NCBI GenBank assembly: GCA_023238725.1
Contig: CM041534.1
Span: 21,450,303-21,514,302, forward strand
From: Scortum barcoo
Lineage: Eukaryota; Chordata; Actinopteri; Centrarchiformes; Terapontidae
Direction of reading: 5' to 3'
Length of the DNA stretch: 64,000 nucleotides
Below are positions 50,641-61,984 of the stretch, piece by piece. Each line of letters opens with the position of its first letter. The first letter of the stretch is position 1. Made by a program: the position numbers and the translations under genes. The notes beneath the pieces were generated by a model. The model made no database searches. It was not told where the DNA came from and worked only from the letters and a program-made list of their open reading frames with translations.

Positions 50641-53600
50641 TTCAGGTCATTAAAAGTCCTGCTGCTGTTTTTCCAGGTACGGCTTTGAACACATCTCAAG
50701 TGAAATCTGACCCAAACACCCAAAGTCACTGTTTCATTTCAAATCATACCGCAATGCAGAAACAAAACAAATAAAAATCTAACACGGTCTCAGATCTTCA
50801 CTGACTTTGCTGCACTATAGCTTCCCTAAAGCCTCCTTAAATCCTGCAACAACAGTCTAAATGCAAATCCCTGTGATGCCAACACAGTAAACTTGTTAGC
50901 GGTGTGTCATATATTTGAAGACAGAGCACAGGCTGTATAATTGACTTGCCAGATGCCATGACCCACATATGATATGAAAGTTATTGCTATGCATGTACGC
51001 CGACCATGTTGGCTCTTGGCAAGCCCTGAAATAATGCTCCGTGGCCTGGGACTGCCTCCGACAGCTTGTCTTAGACTGATTTATGTAAATATAACCACAG
51101 CTAAAATCCTCCATTTGAATAGTGGCTCGAATAGTAACTTGCAGTCATTACAGCAATGTCATCCAGTCGCTTCCAGCCTTATTTCACAGAGGAAGCACAT
51201 CCCACCTGTCTGGGAAAAGATGGAAGAAGAAACCGGTCAATAAATATTTCATGAGTTTCATTATTGCATATTTATAGTGTGTCTGCCACTCAGTAAATCT
51301 GTCTCCGTCCGTGCCGTGAGACAATCTTTAACCCAACAGCCACAAAGTCAAGCTGTGCTGTGCAGGCGGGGCCGAGTCATCTCATTTAACTGTCCTGCAA
51401 AGTAAAGCCAGCGGAGCCCTTCACTGCCAGTGAAACGACAGCAAGAGCAGAATCACGTCAGCTGATCTACTCCTGTGTGAAGTTTGTCTTCGGGAGCATC
51501 AGTATACGATGTGTGCAACACACAAAAAAAAAAAAAAAAAACACGGCAAATGAACTTACGATGAGTCTGAGCTTTTATCTGTGTTGCTGCTTTAAGCGGT
51601 TCATGTCTAATTGCTCAGCAGGACAGCAAGGGAGAGATAATGTGGAGATATAGAAGTGTAAATTGAATGTTAGAGAAATGGGGTTTGTAAGCTTTTAACG
51701 GCTGAGCAAATCTGTTGTTGGTGTTCGGGTTGTTAATTGTTAATAGTTTCTCTTGTCCACGTGTCTTTGAGTAGAAAAAATAGTTGCTTTGGAGAAAAGC
51801 GGAGATAAAATGTGATGTAAGTTTATCCCTTTTCATTTTCTTTAGATGGGAGGGAGCGTGTTCACATAGTTGAAAAAAACAATAACTTTATGCAAATGAG
51901 GACAAGATTTTCTACCATCTCTGCAGTGGTTTACGTAAAAACTGACAACAAAAAAGTGATGCAGTGGTGGGTTAAGAAGTTTAGTTTTTACCTGCTGTGG
52001 ATCCCAATGTTGAATGTCTTCTCCCTCTAAGATTAAAGACACGGTGTTTGGGGGGGGGAGCGTCACCACAGTGATCTGAATCACAAAATGCAAGATGTTT
52101 GAACATTTACCTGATAGCACAATCTTTCCCTAACCTTGCCTAATGTTTCCCAAACCTCACTAGACGAGACGGGATAGTGGATGCGTTTTTTATATTTTAT
52201 TGTATTTTTATGTAACTGGCTGCTATGACAACTTAATTTTCTTCCGGGCATCAAGAAAGTCATATCTAAATGTAATTAGGAGCCCCTGTTGTTGTAGAAA
52301 CAGTGGTCGTATTACTGTAGATATTCTAGAATAAAGTTTTAATTGGCATTCATTTCTACCAAGGTTAAAGAAATAATAATGATTTTTAACATTTATTCTG
52401 GCTGCTTTTCAGACTCAAGTCCAAATGAGGATAAAATCTCAATAATAGTCTCTGATGAAAGGAAGCTAAAGGTGAGCAGGATGTGAAGCCTGCTGGTTCT
52501 AAGGTTAAGAATAAATCCAAAAATAAGAATAATTAAAATTCAAATCTATTTGAATATGAAAAAAAATAAAATAAAAGTTATTATGAGTGTTCAGCAGACC
52601 TCGGCTATATGAATAACAAATGAAAAAATATCCACATGGCTTGTAACTCAGTTGGAAGCTTTTGAATTACAGGTTGCAGCTGAGGACAGACGTCACAGAA
52701 ATCATTACGACAGCCCTCCCAGGTTTGGAGAATTGTCACGGAAATGAGGGGACCTCTGTGGCAATTTCTACACACCCCAGAAGGCTTAATTTAAGGCACT
52801 TAAATGTGGTCTGACTAAGACTCACATACTTCAACAAATTATAACCAGAAACAGGCACAGTTTTTTTTTTTTTTACTTTGGAGTACAAATTGCTCTCAAG
52901 AACAAACATGAAATTCTTCTTCTTCTTAAATTTCAAATAAAACTGCAGTCTGAGCACTCACTGGAAGGAAGTATGTCACACTGTTAGTGGGTTCAAAGTC
53001 TTTTGGTCAGTGCACAGCGTACAGAGTGAACTGGATGTGTGAAATTTATCAACATAATTCAGCATGTATGGAGAATCAACTTTCCAATGATACAGAAATA
53101 ATGGATGAATCATCACTTGGATTTAAATGTTTGAAAGCTTTTCAATACATTTTCTAATTAGGTTTTAAATTACATTCCACAAAACGTCCTTGAAAAGAAT
53201 TTGTAAATTACAGACCTGTGGATTAAAGCATCACTGAATCCTTCTTATTATAAGATCAAGAATGGAAAATAGCTGCAAAATAACCATTTTAACCTACCCA
53301 GAATTTTTCAGTGTGCATTATGATGATAATGTTAAAGCAATTGTATGCTGCAGCGGTCCAATGCCTCACTAGAGACTGACCCACACCTTCCTCCAGAGCT
53401 TTGGAGACACCGTCAGACCTCCTGACTTCCTGTAGTCACAACCTTTCCAAACAACCTCATTTGACCGACATCGTCCCTCACCACTTTCACACCTTCCCTC
53501 CAGATGTTTTCTCTCTGCGCCGTGTGTGTCTGTCCGAGAAGGCGAGGGGCCGTCAGAAGATGTGACCCCAATACCTTCACCCCGGTCCCCAGCGAGCCCG

Positions 53601-55207
53601 GCCCGCCGCTGCGATGCTTCTGCAGCCATTATTTCCCATTAGTGCCTGACAGTGGGGCTGTTTGTAGTAGGGGTGGGGGGGCCCTGTGCAGAATCAGGTC
53701 AGCCACAGTGCCCCCATCCCTTTCTCAGCACACATGCTGTTCGACCTCGCCTGGACCAGTTTCGGGGTGCATGTCTTGTTGGAGGTTGTCTGAAAATAAG
53801 GACATCTAAGCTTGAAACCCACATTTGCTGTAAATAGGTTGATGTGACTCTGAATATAAATACTACAACGTTCAGTTGAAGCTATATTAATATAAAAGCC
53901 AATAATAGGGAAGTATGTGAACTTTTCAAAATGGTAAAAAGAGAGAGGAAACATAGCTGATTAATGCTATCATTCCCTCGCTCACGGTGCTATCATGCTG
54001 ATATTTAACAAGTCTAACGTTCACCATTATCACCCTGAGTGTGTAAGCAGGCTGAAATTTTCTAATTAGCACCAAAAACCGAGTACAGATGAGGCTGATA
54101 GGAATGACATCAACTGAGCAGGTATTTCACAAAAAAATATACAAATGGAAATAAAAAAAAGTTATCTATGTCACTGGATGTCACAAGTCGGGGATCATTA
54201 GAGTTGTTAGTATTCATCGTCTGGGTGCCATTAAAGTGTAAATCCATCCAATAGATGTTAACACATGTTACTGGATAAGTTCTTTTTTGGTGGTTTTAAA
54301 TGAAAATTCATGAGATCACCAAAGCCAGCAAGTTTAGAGCTGAATCCATCCAATATTTGTTGAGATGGTTCAGTCTGGACCAACAGTGTTACACCAATCA
54401 ACACATCACCAAGCAGTCATGCAGTTAGTGTGGATACAGATAAAAACGAAGGAGAAAAATCCCACCTTGGGGCTGTTTTTCACAGTTTGGGCCTCTTAGC
54501 TCTTAATATTTCAGGCATAAAATGACATTTTAACCAATAGTGTTCATGCAGCTCCCTGTGTGAGTTAACTGTCCTGACCTCAACCCCGTCTAACACCTTT
54601 GAGACGAACTGCAAGCCACCGAACGTCAAAGTCAGACATGGCCGTGGCGTTAAGGTGTCCACATGCTGCCCGTGTGGAAAAACTAAGATTTGGGAGGACA
54701 AACCTTTAACCAGCTTTGGAGTGTTTGTTTGTCCTTCAGTGTGCAATCCGGCTCAAAGCTAAGAGGACAACACCGTGTTTGGGATCCTGCCAGTGACTCA
54801 TGAAAGCAAACACACACACATACCGACACACACACAGCCTGAGCCGCAGAGCTCATCACAGTCGGTGCAGTCCTCTCATCTAATGAGCAGATATGACGAG
54901 CACTTCTCTCATCGTGTCATCGAATTCATCATCTAGTGTCCTTGTTTTTTCTTCTTTTTTTTCCCGTCCTTGTCTTCTTCCTTCGGGCTGATTGGAAATA
55001 AAATGCAATTAGCAATAGCTTTCTTCTGACCCAATTTTATGAGCAATTTAAATTCAAGAGGCCCAAATTTACTGCACGCACAGGCTTCATTCACTTATGT
55101 AAGTATGCATAATCAGATGCACACACACACTCCAGTCTGTGGCAGGCTCTCATAAACACACACAGCATGCACACAAGTTGGTATAAATGTCTAATCAATC
55201 TCTCATA
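50641..55207. other. Intergenic, no gene supported
   Basis: A-run at about 51522-51541. The GC-rich stretch 53360-53700 gives open frames on both strands (86 and 101 codons) but no recognisable protein. Block 54970-55095 has GCAATTAGCAATAGC and AATTTAAATTC and could be a conserved non-coding element. Confidence 0.4.
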
Positions 55208-55269
55208 TACACACACACACACACACACATAATGTAATGTGTATATATGTGTGTGTTTGTGTGTGTGTA
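55208..55269. repeat. CA run followed by TG run, inverted
   Basis: Eleven CA units (55208-55229) are followed 13 nt later by a TG-rich run (about 55241-55269), so the strand can fold on itself. Confidence 0.85.
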
Positions 55270-56579
55270 AAAATACTTTTTCAGCCTGATCAATTTGTTT
55301 AGTTTACCTCGATGACACACAGGGCTCGCTGAAAATATCCTATCCATAAAATCTTCCTTCCCTCTCTCCTTAAACGTCTGCCTCGGCTCGCCGTGATGAA
55401 TGATCGCTCGGACCAATCAATTCTATTTAGATAAGCTCACCTCCAGAGAGGACAGGAAAGAGAGGGAGGGAGGGATTTTTTTTAGTTATTCGACGAGGAG
55501 GCCCAAGGTTATTGTTATTTGGGCTGCTCTCCAGCCCGATATTTCTCAGGTAACGAACACTCAGTAGCTGCATTCCCAGGGATCAACCTCTGGGAAAGTA
55601 CGGAGAGAACAAAGCAGCAGCGAACAGGACGAGCTTAATGAAGCCTCTGTGCATCATTTATGCACAAAGGTGGAAAAAGGAAGAATGTGTGTTGGTTGAG
55701 ATGCTAATATGATGCTAATATTAATTTCTTTATATTCCAAAGTTCTGACAGGGGAGTTATTTGTCTTGATGTTTATGGTGAGAATAAACAACTACAGACT
55801 TGCCTCAAAATATGCACATTTGCATATATTGAACAACCTTTATGCTCATACCTAAATACATCTTAAATTCTTTGATTTTCTCTGATGAATTTGAAATAAA
55901 AGGGTTTAATTATATTATCAGACATTGAAATGTTACAATTTGTGGTTACAGGTGAAGAGACAAAAGAACCAGAAAGAAAAATAGAATGCAATTTAAATGT
56001 AATGTATGGACCTTTTTATGGATATTTTTATTTTCATTCACTTTTCATCTTCTCTTTTCTGCTTTTTTCATTCTGAAGTGAGTAAAGGACTGTGGATTGA
56101 CACTGTTGTGTTTAAAGTACTATTTCAGTAGTGTTAAGTAATTATGCACTAGTAGAAATTCTTCTCTATATACTATTATTCTGGCTTTACCCACATATTA
56201 AGACATTCTTCTAAAGTCACTGTGAAATGGAAGATGGCAAACGAGTACAACTGCAGAGTACAAACTGTGCTCAGTCCTTCAAGACTTCAGGACAGTGAGA
56301 CGTGTGAAATCTGGGACTTGCTCTGTGATGTGACGACACTTCATCACTCCATGGTCCTTTAACAATGATATCAAGTGTTCATCGGCAGCTGCTGATGTGC
56401 AAAGCGACCCCTCAGGAGTGTTTTAGGTGGTGAAGGCACCAACGCAGGAGGTGATATATTAAAAAAAAAAAAAAAAAAGTTATGTTTTACCCAACAGCAC
56501 CACCCAGAGGCTCATTAGCATAATTACCTGAAAGGGTAAGAAATCACCACCACACAAACATTTGCAAGTTGTTGATTGA
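55270..56579. other. Intergenic between repeats and MFAP3 3-prime region
   Basis: An A-run is at 56461-56478. 55380-55460 is repeat-free and could be regulatory. No exon recognised. Confidence 0.5.
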
Positions 56580-57976
56580 ATTTATTAAAGTATAGTCAAA
56601 CATTGAACTTTTTCCTGAATTGGTGTGGAAAAAAAAATGCTTTTAGTCACCAGAACCTTTAAATAAGAAACCATTTCACTCACTAACAGCGTATATACAA
56701 TAGCGAGATTCAGCAAAGTACAAAATAGTATTAATTACTCAAAAGAAAAAGCTCTTTGACCCAGTTATCAAGTTCTAAGTCACAGTTTACACTCCTTACA
56801 TCATATATTCTGTAAGGAAGCCGAACGTCCGGGTTTCTGAGCATTTTCTGGATAATCTGTGCACTCATATTTGTACATAGTGTGTAAACCTCTACACAAA
56901 ACACACAAGCTCTCCCCAAATGAGTCAACATTTACCTTCTACAGTTCATTAATCGAATTATTAAGCGTGTCTTTACAAATATAACTCACAAATGCCACTA
57001 TGAACATGGAGCGAAAATGCTGCATCACTTTCATAATTAAAAAACGTCTCCGGGCATGCGTACACTGAAATATGAAGATATAACCTGCATATTTATGAGC
57101 ATAAATTCAGACATTTTCCATCACAGCAGACATTTTTTGGAGCTGTAATGTAAAAATATTCACATATTTGAGTTCTTCTGCTGCCCCCGAGAGGTAAAAG
57201 TAGCTGGAAACTTGGTGTTCTCTGAAAAACTTCTGTACTTCTTTTATTGAAACAGTCGCTCTGACCCCTGACTAACAAAAATGCTAATGAAGAAACAGAA
57301 ATGACAATCAAATCTGTGAAGTGATATGTGTCTGAGGCATTACTAAGTCTTCTGCTTCTTCCTGTGGGTAGCAGGTGATTGACAAGAAGCAGCGACATGA
57401 AAACAACTGAAACAATGACATAAGAATATTTTATTACCACACTTTGTTCTGTGGAAGTTGCCGAAGTGAAGAGCAGCAAATGGTATTTTCTAGAGGACAG
57501 AGTCTTACTGTCTAAGTCAAGTATCACATCACTGCAACACTCAATAAAATTTGGCTTGAATATTTGACGACTCTACCTCGCTCTACCATCCGGTTTCATG
57601 AATTTTCTACTGTCACTGATAAAATGAAGGAAAATTCCCCAAAAAATATAATCTTAAAGGTTTTGGAGGGTTGTACTGAACACAAGAATCACTGAAGCAT
57701 GAACAATCTTCTACAGTTGTTCATACGCTTTTATAAGAACTGAGGATTTGTTCGGAAACAGCATTTTGATGTCTGAAAAATGACCCCACTGGATTAGCAC
57801 CGTGCTTTTGTGTGGTGTTAATAACTTGGCAGATCATTCCCTATAAGAGCAGCCAGGGTCCGATAACAACCAGAATGAAGAGGCTGAACCAGAAGGGCAA
57901 AAACCAACAACAACACAGCTTTCCAATGATTTTTTTTCATCTTTTCTTATCACTCACTTGGGAGACAACTTCCACT
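56580..57976 (-). other. mfap3: Likely MFAP3 3-prime UTR and polyadenylation region
   Basis: DNA downstream of the MFAP3 stop. Candidate AATAAA signals on the minus strand (TTTATT on plus) lie at 57430-57435, 57243-57248 and 56581-56586; the first two would give a UTR of roughly 550-750 nt. The 144-codon open frame at 57093-57527 has no protein resemblance and is best read as UTR. The left limit is uncertain. Confidence 0.45.
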
Positions 57977-59195
57977 TCAGACGGTGTGTTTCTCCTGATG
58001 GGATTCAGGCTGTATGTTGCTCTCATAGAACACACTTGTTCGTGAGTGTGGTGCCAGTGAACGAAGGCCCCTCTCATCTTCATCATCTTCACCGTCAACC
58101 TTCTCAGAAACCGTGTGCACTGACACTTTGACATCAACGCCGCCTCCGTCGTTTCCTTTTCTTTCACTTGACAGCAGCGCCTGACAAACCTCCTCCCCCT
58201 CTGCCTTCCTGTCAGAGGAAGGCGGGCCTATAGCTTGCCAGTTCCCAGATGCTGGCGTCCCAGCTTGCTCTGCAGCATGAGGCCCCGGGTTCGCCGCGTC
58301 CTCCTCTGCGAACATGCGGCAGTTCAGGATGAGCGGCGGCAGAGGGACGCTGCGTGCCAGCTCCTCCATGTGACGGGCGAACTCCATGGTCTTGAACTGC
58401 GTGACCTTGGCGAGCTCCAGCGTCTTGGCCGACGTGACGAACGGGATGCGCTTGGCAACCTCAAACGCCCTCTGCAGCTTCTCGGCGCCCTCGGTGCGGA
58501 AGAACTCGTTGATGGCTCTCTCCGTCTTCTTGAGGTGGCTGCTGACCATGCAGAGCCGCGCTACGTTGAGGATCATGGTGATGCTGAAGGCCACCAGGCA
58601 GGCACACGATGACGTAGTACAGGCCCAGGCCGGTGTCAGTATGGGCCACGCGCAGGGTGACGGTGTAGTTTTTGGTTCCACTGGCGCCGCTGGAGACGAC
58701 GCAGGTGTAGCGGCCGCGATCCTCGAAGGAGACCACAGTGATGTTCAAGGCGCCCTTCTCCTGAATGTGCCACTTCCCACCTAGGGTCAAAACAACAAGA
58801 CATTTTAAAGCTTTACTACAAACTTTGGAGAATTAAGAACTGGGGAAACATGGAGAGGCCCTCACATTAAAAGCAGATTAGAAAACTGTCATCTTATTCT
58901 TCCTCTTGAACTTCTCAGCACAGTATTTTCTTCTCCTACCTGCGTCCTCGCCCAGCTGAAGGCCTTTGGAGTTGTACCATTTGATGGCACCGTGGCCTCC
59001 GGTCACATTACATTCGATCAGCGCGCTGGATCCCTCCTTCAGCACAATGTTCCCGCCGTAGGTGACGCCGGCCGGCCACACGGAGGACGCCGCCTCCGCC
59101 TCTGAAGCGTTCTGAGCCCCGTCCGCTCTCCAGCCGCCGAGCAGCAGGACGGTGAGCAGCAGGCGTGACGGGCGGTGTTTCTGAGGCAGCAACAT
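57977..59195 (-). CDS. mfap3: Microfibril-associated glycoprotein 3, two coding exons, frameshifted as written
   Basis: Single-pass membrane glycoprotein of the MFAP3/MFAP3L family, recognised from its sequence. Coding exon 1 is 59195-58940: ATG, a hydrophobic signal peptide (about residues 1-27), then the first half of an Ig domain with Cys62 and Trp73. Its donor is GT at 58939. Coding exon 2 is 58780-57977 after an AG acceptor; the joined codons give the family motif GGKW. Cys112 lies in DRGRYTC, so Cys62-Cys112 is the expected Ig disulfide. Asn-X-Ser/Thr sites are at residues 29, 63 and 98. A transmembrane segment (YYVIVCL, then VAFSITMILNV) is followed by the most conserved part, with INEFFRTEGAEKLQ and LARSVPLPPLILNC, and an acidic tail. 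A CAGG duplication at 58595-58602 shifts the frame inside the membrane segment; read as written, translation stops at 58461. Without it the length would be about 351 residues, close to human MFAP3 (about 362). It is probably functional, with an assembly error or a variant allele. Confidence 0.93.
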
Positions 59196-59240
59196 GTCGG
59201 AAGGAGTTCCAGCCTCAGCTCACATTTAGACGAGACAAAC
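58940..59240 (-). other. mfap3: MFAP3 exon holding the start codon
   Basis: Read on the minus strand, a pyrimidine-rich tract ending TTTTGCAG (AG at 59242-59241) precedes a short leader from 59240 and the ATG at 59195. The exon ends at 58940, before GTAGGA. This implies at least one upstream non-coding exon. The leader is about 45 nt and has no in-frame ATG before 59195. Confidence 0.7.
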
Positions 59241-59756
59241 CTGCAAAACAGGAAAAGTCAACGGTTATGGCTCATGCGGCTGTAATCCACCGTCCTGTCC
59301 ATATTTCTTACAGCGTTGATTTCTAGCTGGAATAATCATAATTTTAACCGGTTCCTTGGACTTTTTAAAACCTGATAAAAGCACCAGTCAGTGTTGCTAG
59401 TTTTTCAAAATATAAAAAAATGAAGTTATGAAGGCAATTATTGATAAGTTATAAGAATAAAATATCTAATCACTGAATTAATTTACAATCTGTGAGTCTT
59501 TTTGATCATCTTAGCCTATACAGTGATACTAAAATAAAATAAAAATTAATCAACTCAGTCATGTGTCACATAAATACCAGTAGTATTACAAGTAATACAA
59601 GTAGTGTGTAGTACAAGTAATAGTAGTATAGTGTATAATACAGTTATTAAGCACTGAATACCGAGCTGTTTTAGCATTACATCGATAGCATTTAACAGAA
59701 GAGGAATAAAAACCACCAAAACCAAGACAGACAGACAGACAGACAGATTCCCACCT
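59241..59756 (-). other. mfap3: Probable MFAP3 first intron
   Basis: AT-rich, with the AGAC repeat at 59725-59747; bounded by the donor at 59756 and acceptor at 59241. Confidence 0.4.
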
Positions 59757-59880
59757 GCTGCTGGGACCAAAACACCACCAAACATCAGTTTGTGTGTTTC
59801 TGACTTTCTGCGTGTGTTTACTCAGATTTTCACCCTCAAGTGTTAAAACGCAGCAAAACACGGCAGGTGCACTCACTTCC
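59757..59880 (-). other. mfap3: Probable non-coding first exon of MFAP3
   Basis: On the minus strand a good donor (CAGCAG followed by GTGGGA) sits at 59756-59757. It lies about 120 nt downstream of a GC box and CRE that look like a core promoter. The implied first intron is about 515 nt, to the acceptor at 59241. The transcription start is a guess, because only the donor is visible. An AGAC microsatellite (59725-59747) begins just inside the intron. Confidence 0.4.
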
Positions 59881-60700
59881 TGGTTCAGGTGTAATGAGTG
59901 GGCGGGGCTTGTTCTCTCAAATACAGGTGGATGACGTCACCCAGGGACGATAGTAAGACATATTATTATTATTATTATTGTTATTATTATTATTATTTGT
60001 TAGGTTGCATCTTCTAGACTAAACTAATGAATAAATTAATTAACTTTGAAAACGGAAAACATAATACAGACAATTATATATTAATTAACTTCAAATGACT
60101 GATTAAGTTACTAAATGAGATTCATAGACTAATAAATGTATTAATTATCTCTGACTCTCTTAAATTATTAAATAAATATGGTTGAATGAATATTGCATTT
60201 TATTTTAGTGAAACAAAGGTTAGTTATGAAAGGATTTCTACCGGAAGTTTTTTTTTTTTTATTTTGATGGTTCCGGAAGTCTTATTTCAATTTAATTTGT
60301 GCAAATGACATCATTAGTCGTGACGTCAAGTTACCTAAGAAAAGACCGGTACTTTGAAGGGGTGTCCTTCAAAATAAAATAACAACGTCTGTCACTTCAG
60401 GAAAAGTCAAATAATATTTGTTTTAAAATATGCGCCAAGCTTTTCAGAAGTGTCTCGGTATTCAAAATAATAAATCTGCAGAGGATCTCTGCTATTTTTT
60501 GCATACAGATCTACACTTCAAGGCATTATTTATTTTACAGTACTTTGCTGAGTATTACTTTGAAGATGCTAGCCGGATGTTGTGCCCCTTGGTTTGGCTA
60601 ACTTTTAGAGCTGCTCAGTGAAAACAAAATGTGACGTGGCTAATCCTGCTGGACAAAAAGAGCGAGAAAACATGAACCATTAAACTTTTCTGTTGTTTAC
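59870..60700. promoter_or_regulatory. Probable bidirectional promoter of MFAP3 and FAM114A2
   Basis: The two genes diverge here, with putative first exons roughly 0.8-0.9 kb apart. Sites seen directly: ETS-type AGGAAGTG (minus) at about 59875-59883; GC box GGGCGGGGC at 59900-59908; palindromic CRE TGACGTCA at 59932-59939; an ATT repeat at 59961-59997; ETS ACCGGAAGT at 60240-60248; ETS CCGGAAGT at 60273-60280; a second CRE TGACGTCA at 60321-60328; and a CRE-like TGACGTGG at 60632-60639. ETS (GABP) and CRE (ATF/CREB) sites are typical of TATA-less housekeeping and bidirectional promoters. That both genes use this DNA is inference. Confidence 0.6.
59961..59997. repeat. ATT microsatellite in the shared promoter region
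   Basis: About twelve ATT units with one G interruption, between the first CRE/GC box and the ETS pair. Confidence 0.95.
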
Positions 60701-60849
60701 TGGAAAACTAAAAGATCTTTAACCTGTGGAAACAGACGTGCAAGCTGGAATAAAGAAGGTAAACGTCCTCTCTTCGTTGATTTTGGGAAGGTAACTGAGC
60801 AGGCGGAGGAAACGTGAACTGCTAACACCAACACTGGCAGGAGGAAAAG
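60640..60849 (+). other. fam114a2: Probable non-coding first exon of FAM114A2
   Basis: A strong donor, AAAAG followed by GTGAGT, lies at 60849/60850. No convincing coding frame precedes it. It fits a 5-prime non-coding exon spliced over about 1.1 kb to the acceptor at 61964. The start point near 60640 is a guess placed just downstream of the promoter motifs. Confidence 0.5.
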
Positions 60850-61964
60850 GTGAGTTTATAGGAAACTACATTGTCGTTGTGCTTTAATAATTATTATAAA
60901 AGCTCAGATTGATCACACTGATTTTTCAAACTTACCCTGCTCTTACACATGTTGTCAAATAAGACCTAAGCTTACTAAAATGTGTCTACATTAACGACAA
61001 TAACAATGCAGCAGCTACAATAAGACAATAATACTTATTATTAATGGGATATGTGGCAGATCTAAATGCACATTTAGACAATGAAAATAAAGGTTTATAA
61101 GATATAATCTCATGGTATAAATTGTTCCTCGTGTGCACATAGACTATAAAGATAAATGTGTATATATTTAGATAAATAGATAGATAGCTCTTGATGTACA
61201 GTTTGTGGGTGCATCACATACAGTGTAATATACAATATAATACTCCTTCTGTAAAGTAGACCCCTTTTTTGCAGATACATACAGTTTAAAACAAGTCAAA
61301 CAGCTCAACAATAAAACATTAAAATACAATGTACAAGAATACATATAAATATGCACTATATTATTTTTTTATAATATCATAATCAGTAACACATAGACAG
61401 TAAAATAATGGTGCAACTGATTCGGAAATAAATGTGATTACTGCAATATGTAGCTCTGTATACATGAGGTAAAGAAAATGATAGTTTTTCCAGTTGCACA
61501 GAAAACAAACAGCTGTACAGCTGACTGCTGTTCCCTGGGTGTTGCTGTTTAAATGCCTTCTGGGAAATGTATGCTGCTTCAACACTGAAGGAAAGTGGTT
61601 TTCCAAAAGCAGTGAACTATAGCATTGTATTACAAACTAACATCTGGAATGACACCATTTTAAATAAAATCAGTTGCATCTAATAGTGGAAAAAGATTGA
61701 TTTTTTTTTCCTGAAATAAAAAGCTTCCCACTTTAACAGTCTCCCATGTTTGTTTCGACATTTCCCCTCAGCGCTAACGTGCTGCTCGTTAACATCTACA
61801 GACCTACCAAACCTGAAAAAAAAAGAAAAATAAACTATTCTTTTGTTTCAGCTTGGCTTGTAAGCATTCAGCGCTCTTTCTCTCAAAAATGACACCATAT
61901 ATGGGACTTTAATTGGACATGTATCCAACTTAACAGTAATATTCTTTATATTTTCACTTTGAAG
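60850..61964 (+). other. fam114a2: FAM114A2 first intron (probable)
   Basis: GTGAGT to TTTCACTTTGAAG. Contains several AT-rich stretches and no recognised repeat. Confidence 0.55.
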
Positions 61965-61984
61965 GCATGTACTAGGACATCAAC

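Noticed and set aside
53369..53837. GC-rich stretch considered as a GALNT10 first exon or other first exon
   Set aside because: Neither strand gives the expected transmembrane start or any known protein; no donor in a consistent frame.
57093..57527. 144-codon minus frame beside MFAP3
   Set aside because: It lies where the MFAP3 3-prime UTR is expected and contains candidate polyadenylation signals; no family resemblance.
58235..58784. 125- and 132-codon plus frames
   Set aside because: Antisense shadows of the GC-rich MFAP3 coding exon.
60430..60621. 63-codon frame in the promoter region
   Set aside because: No resemblance to FAM114A2 or any family; probably part of promoter or 5-prime UTR DNA.
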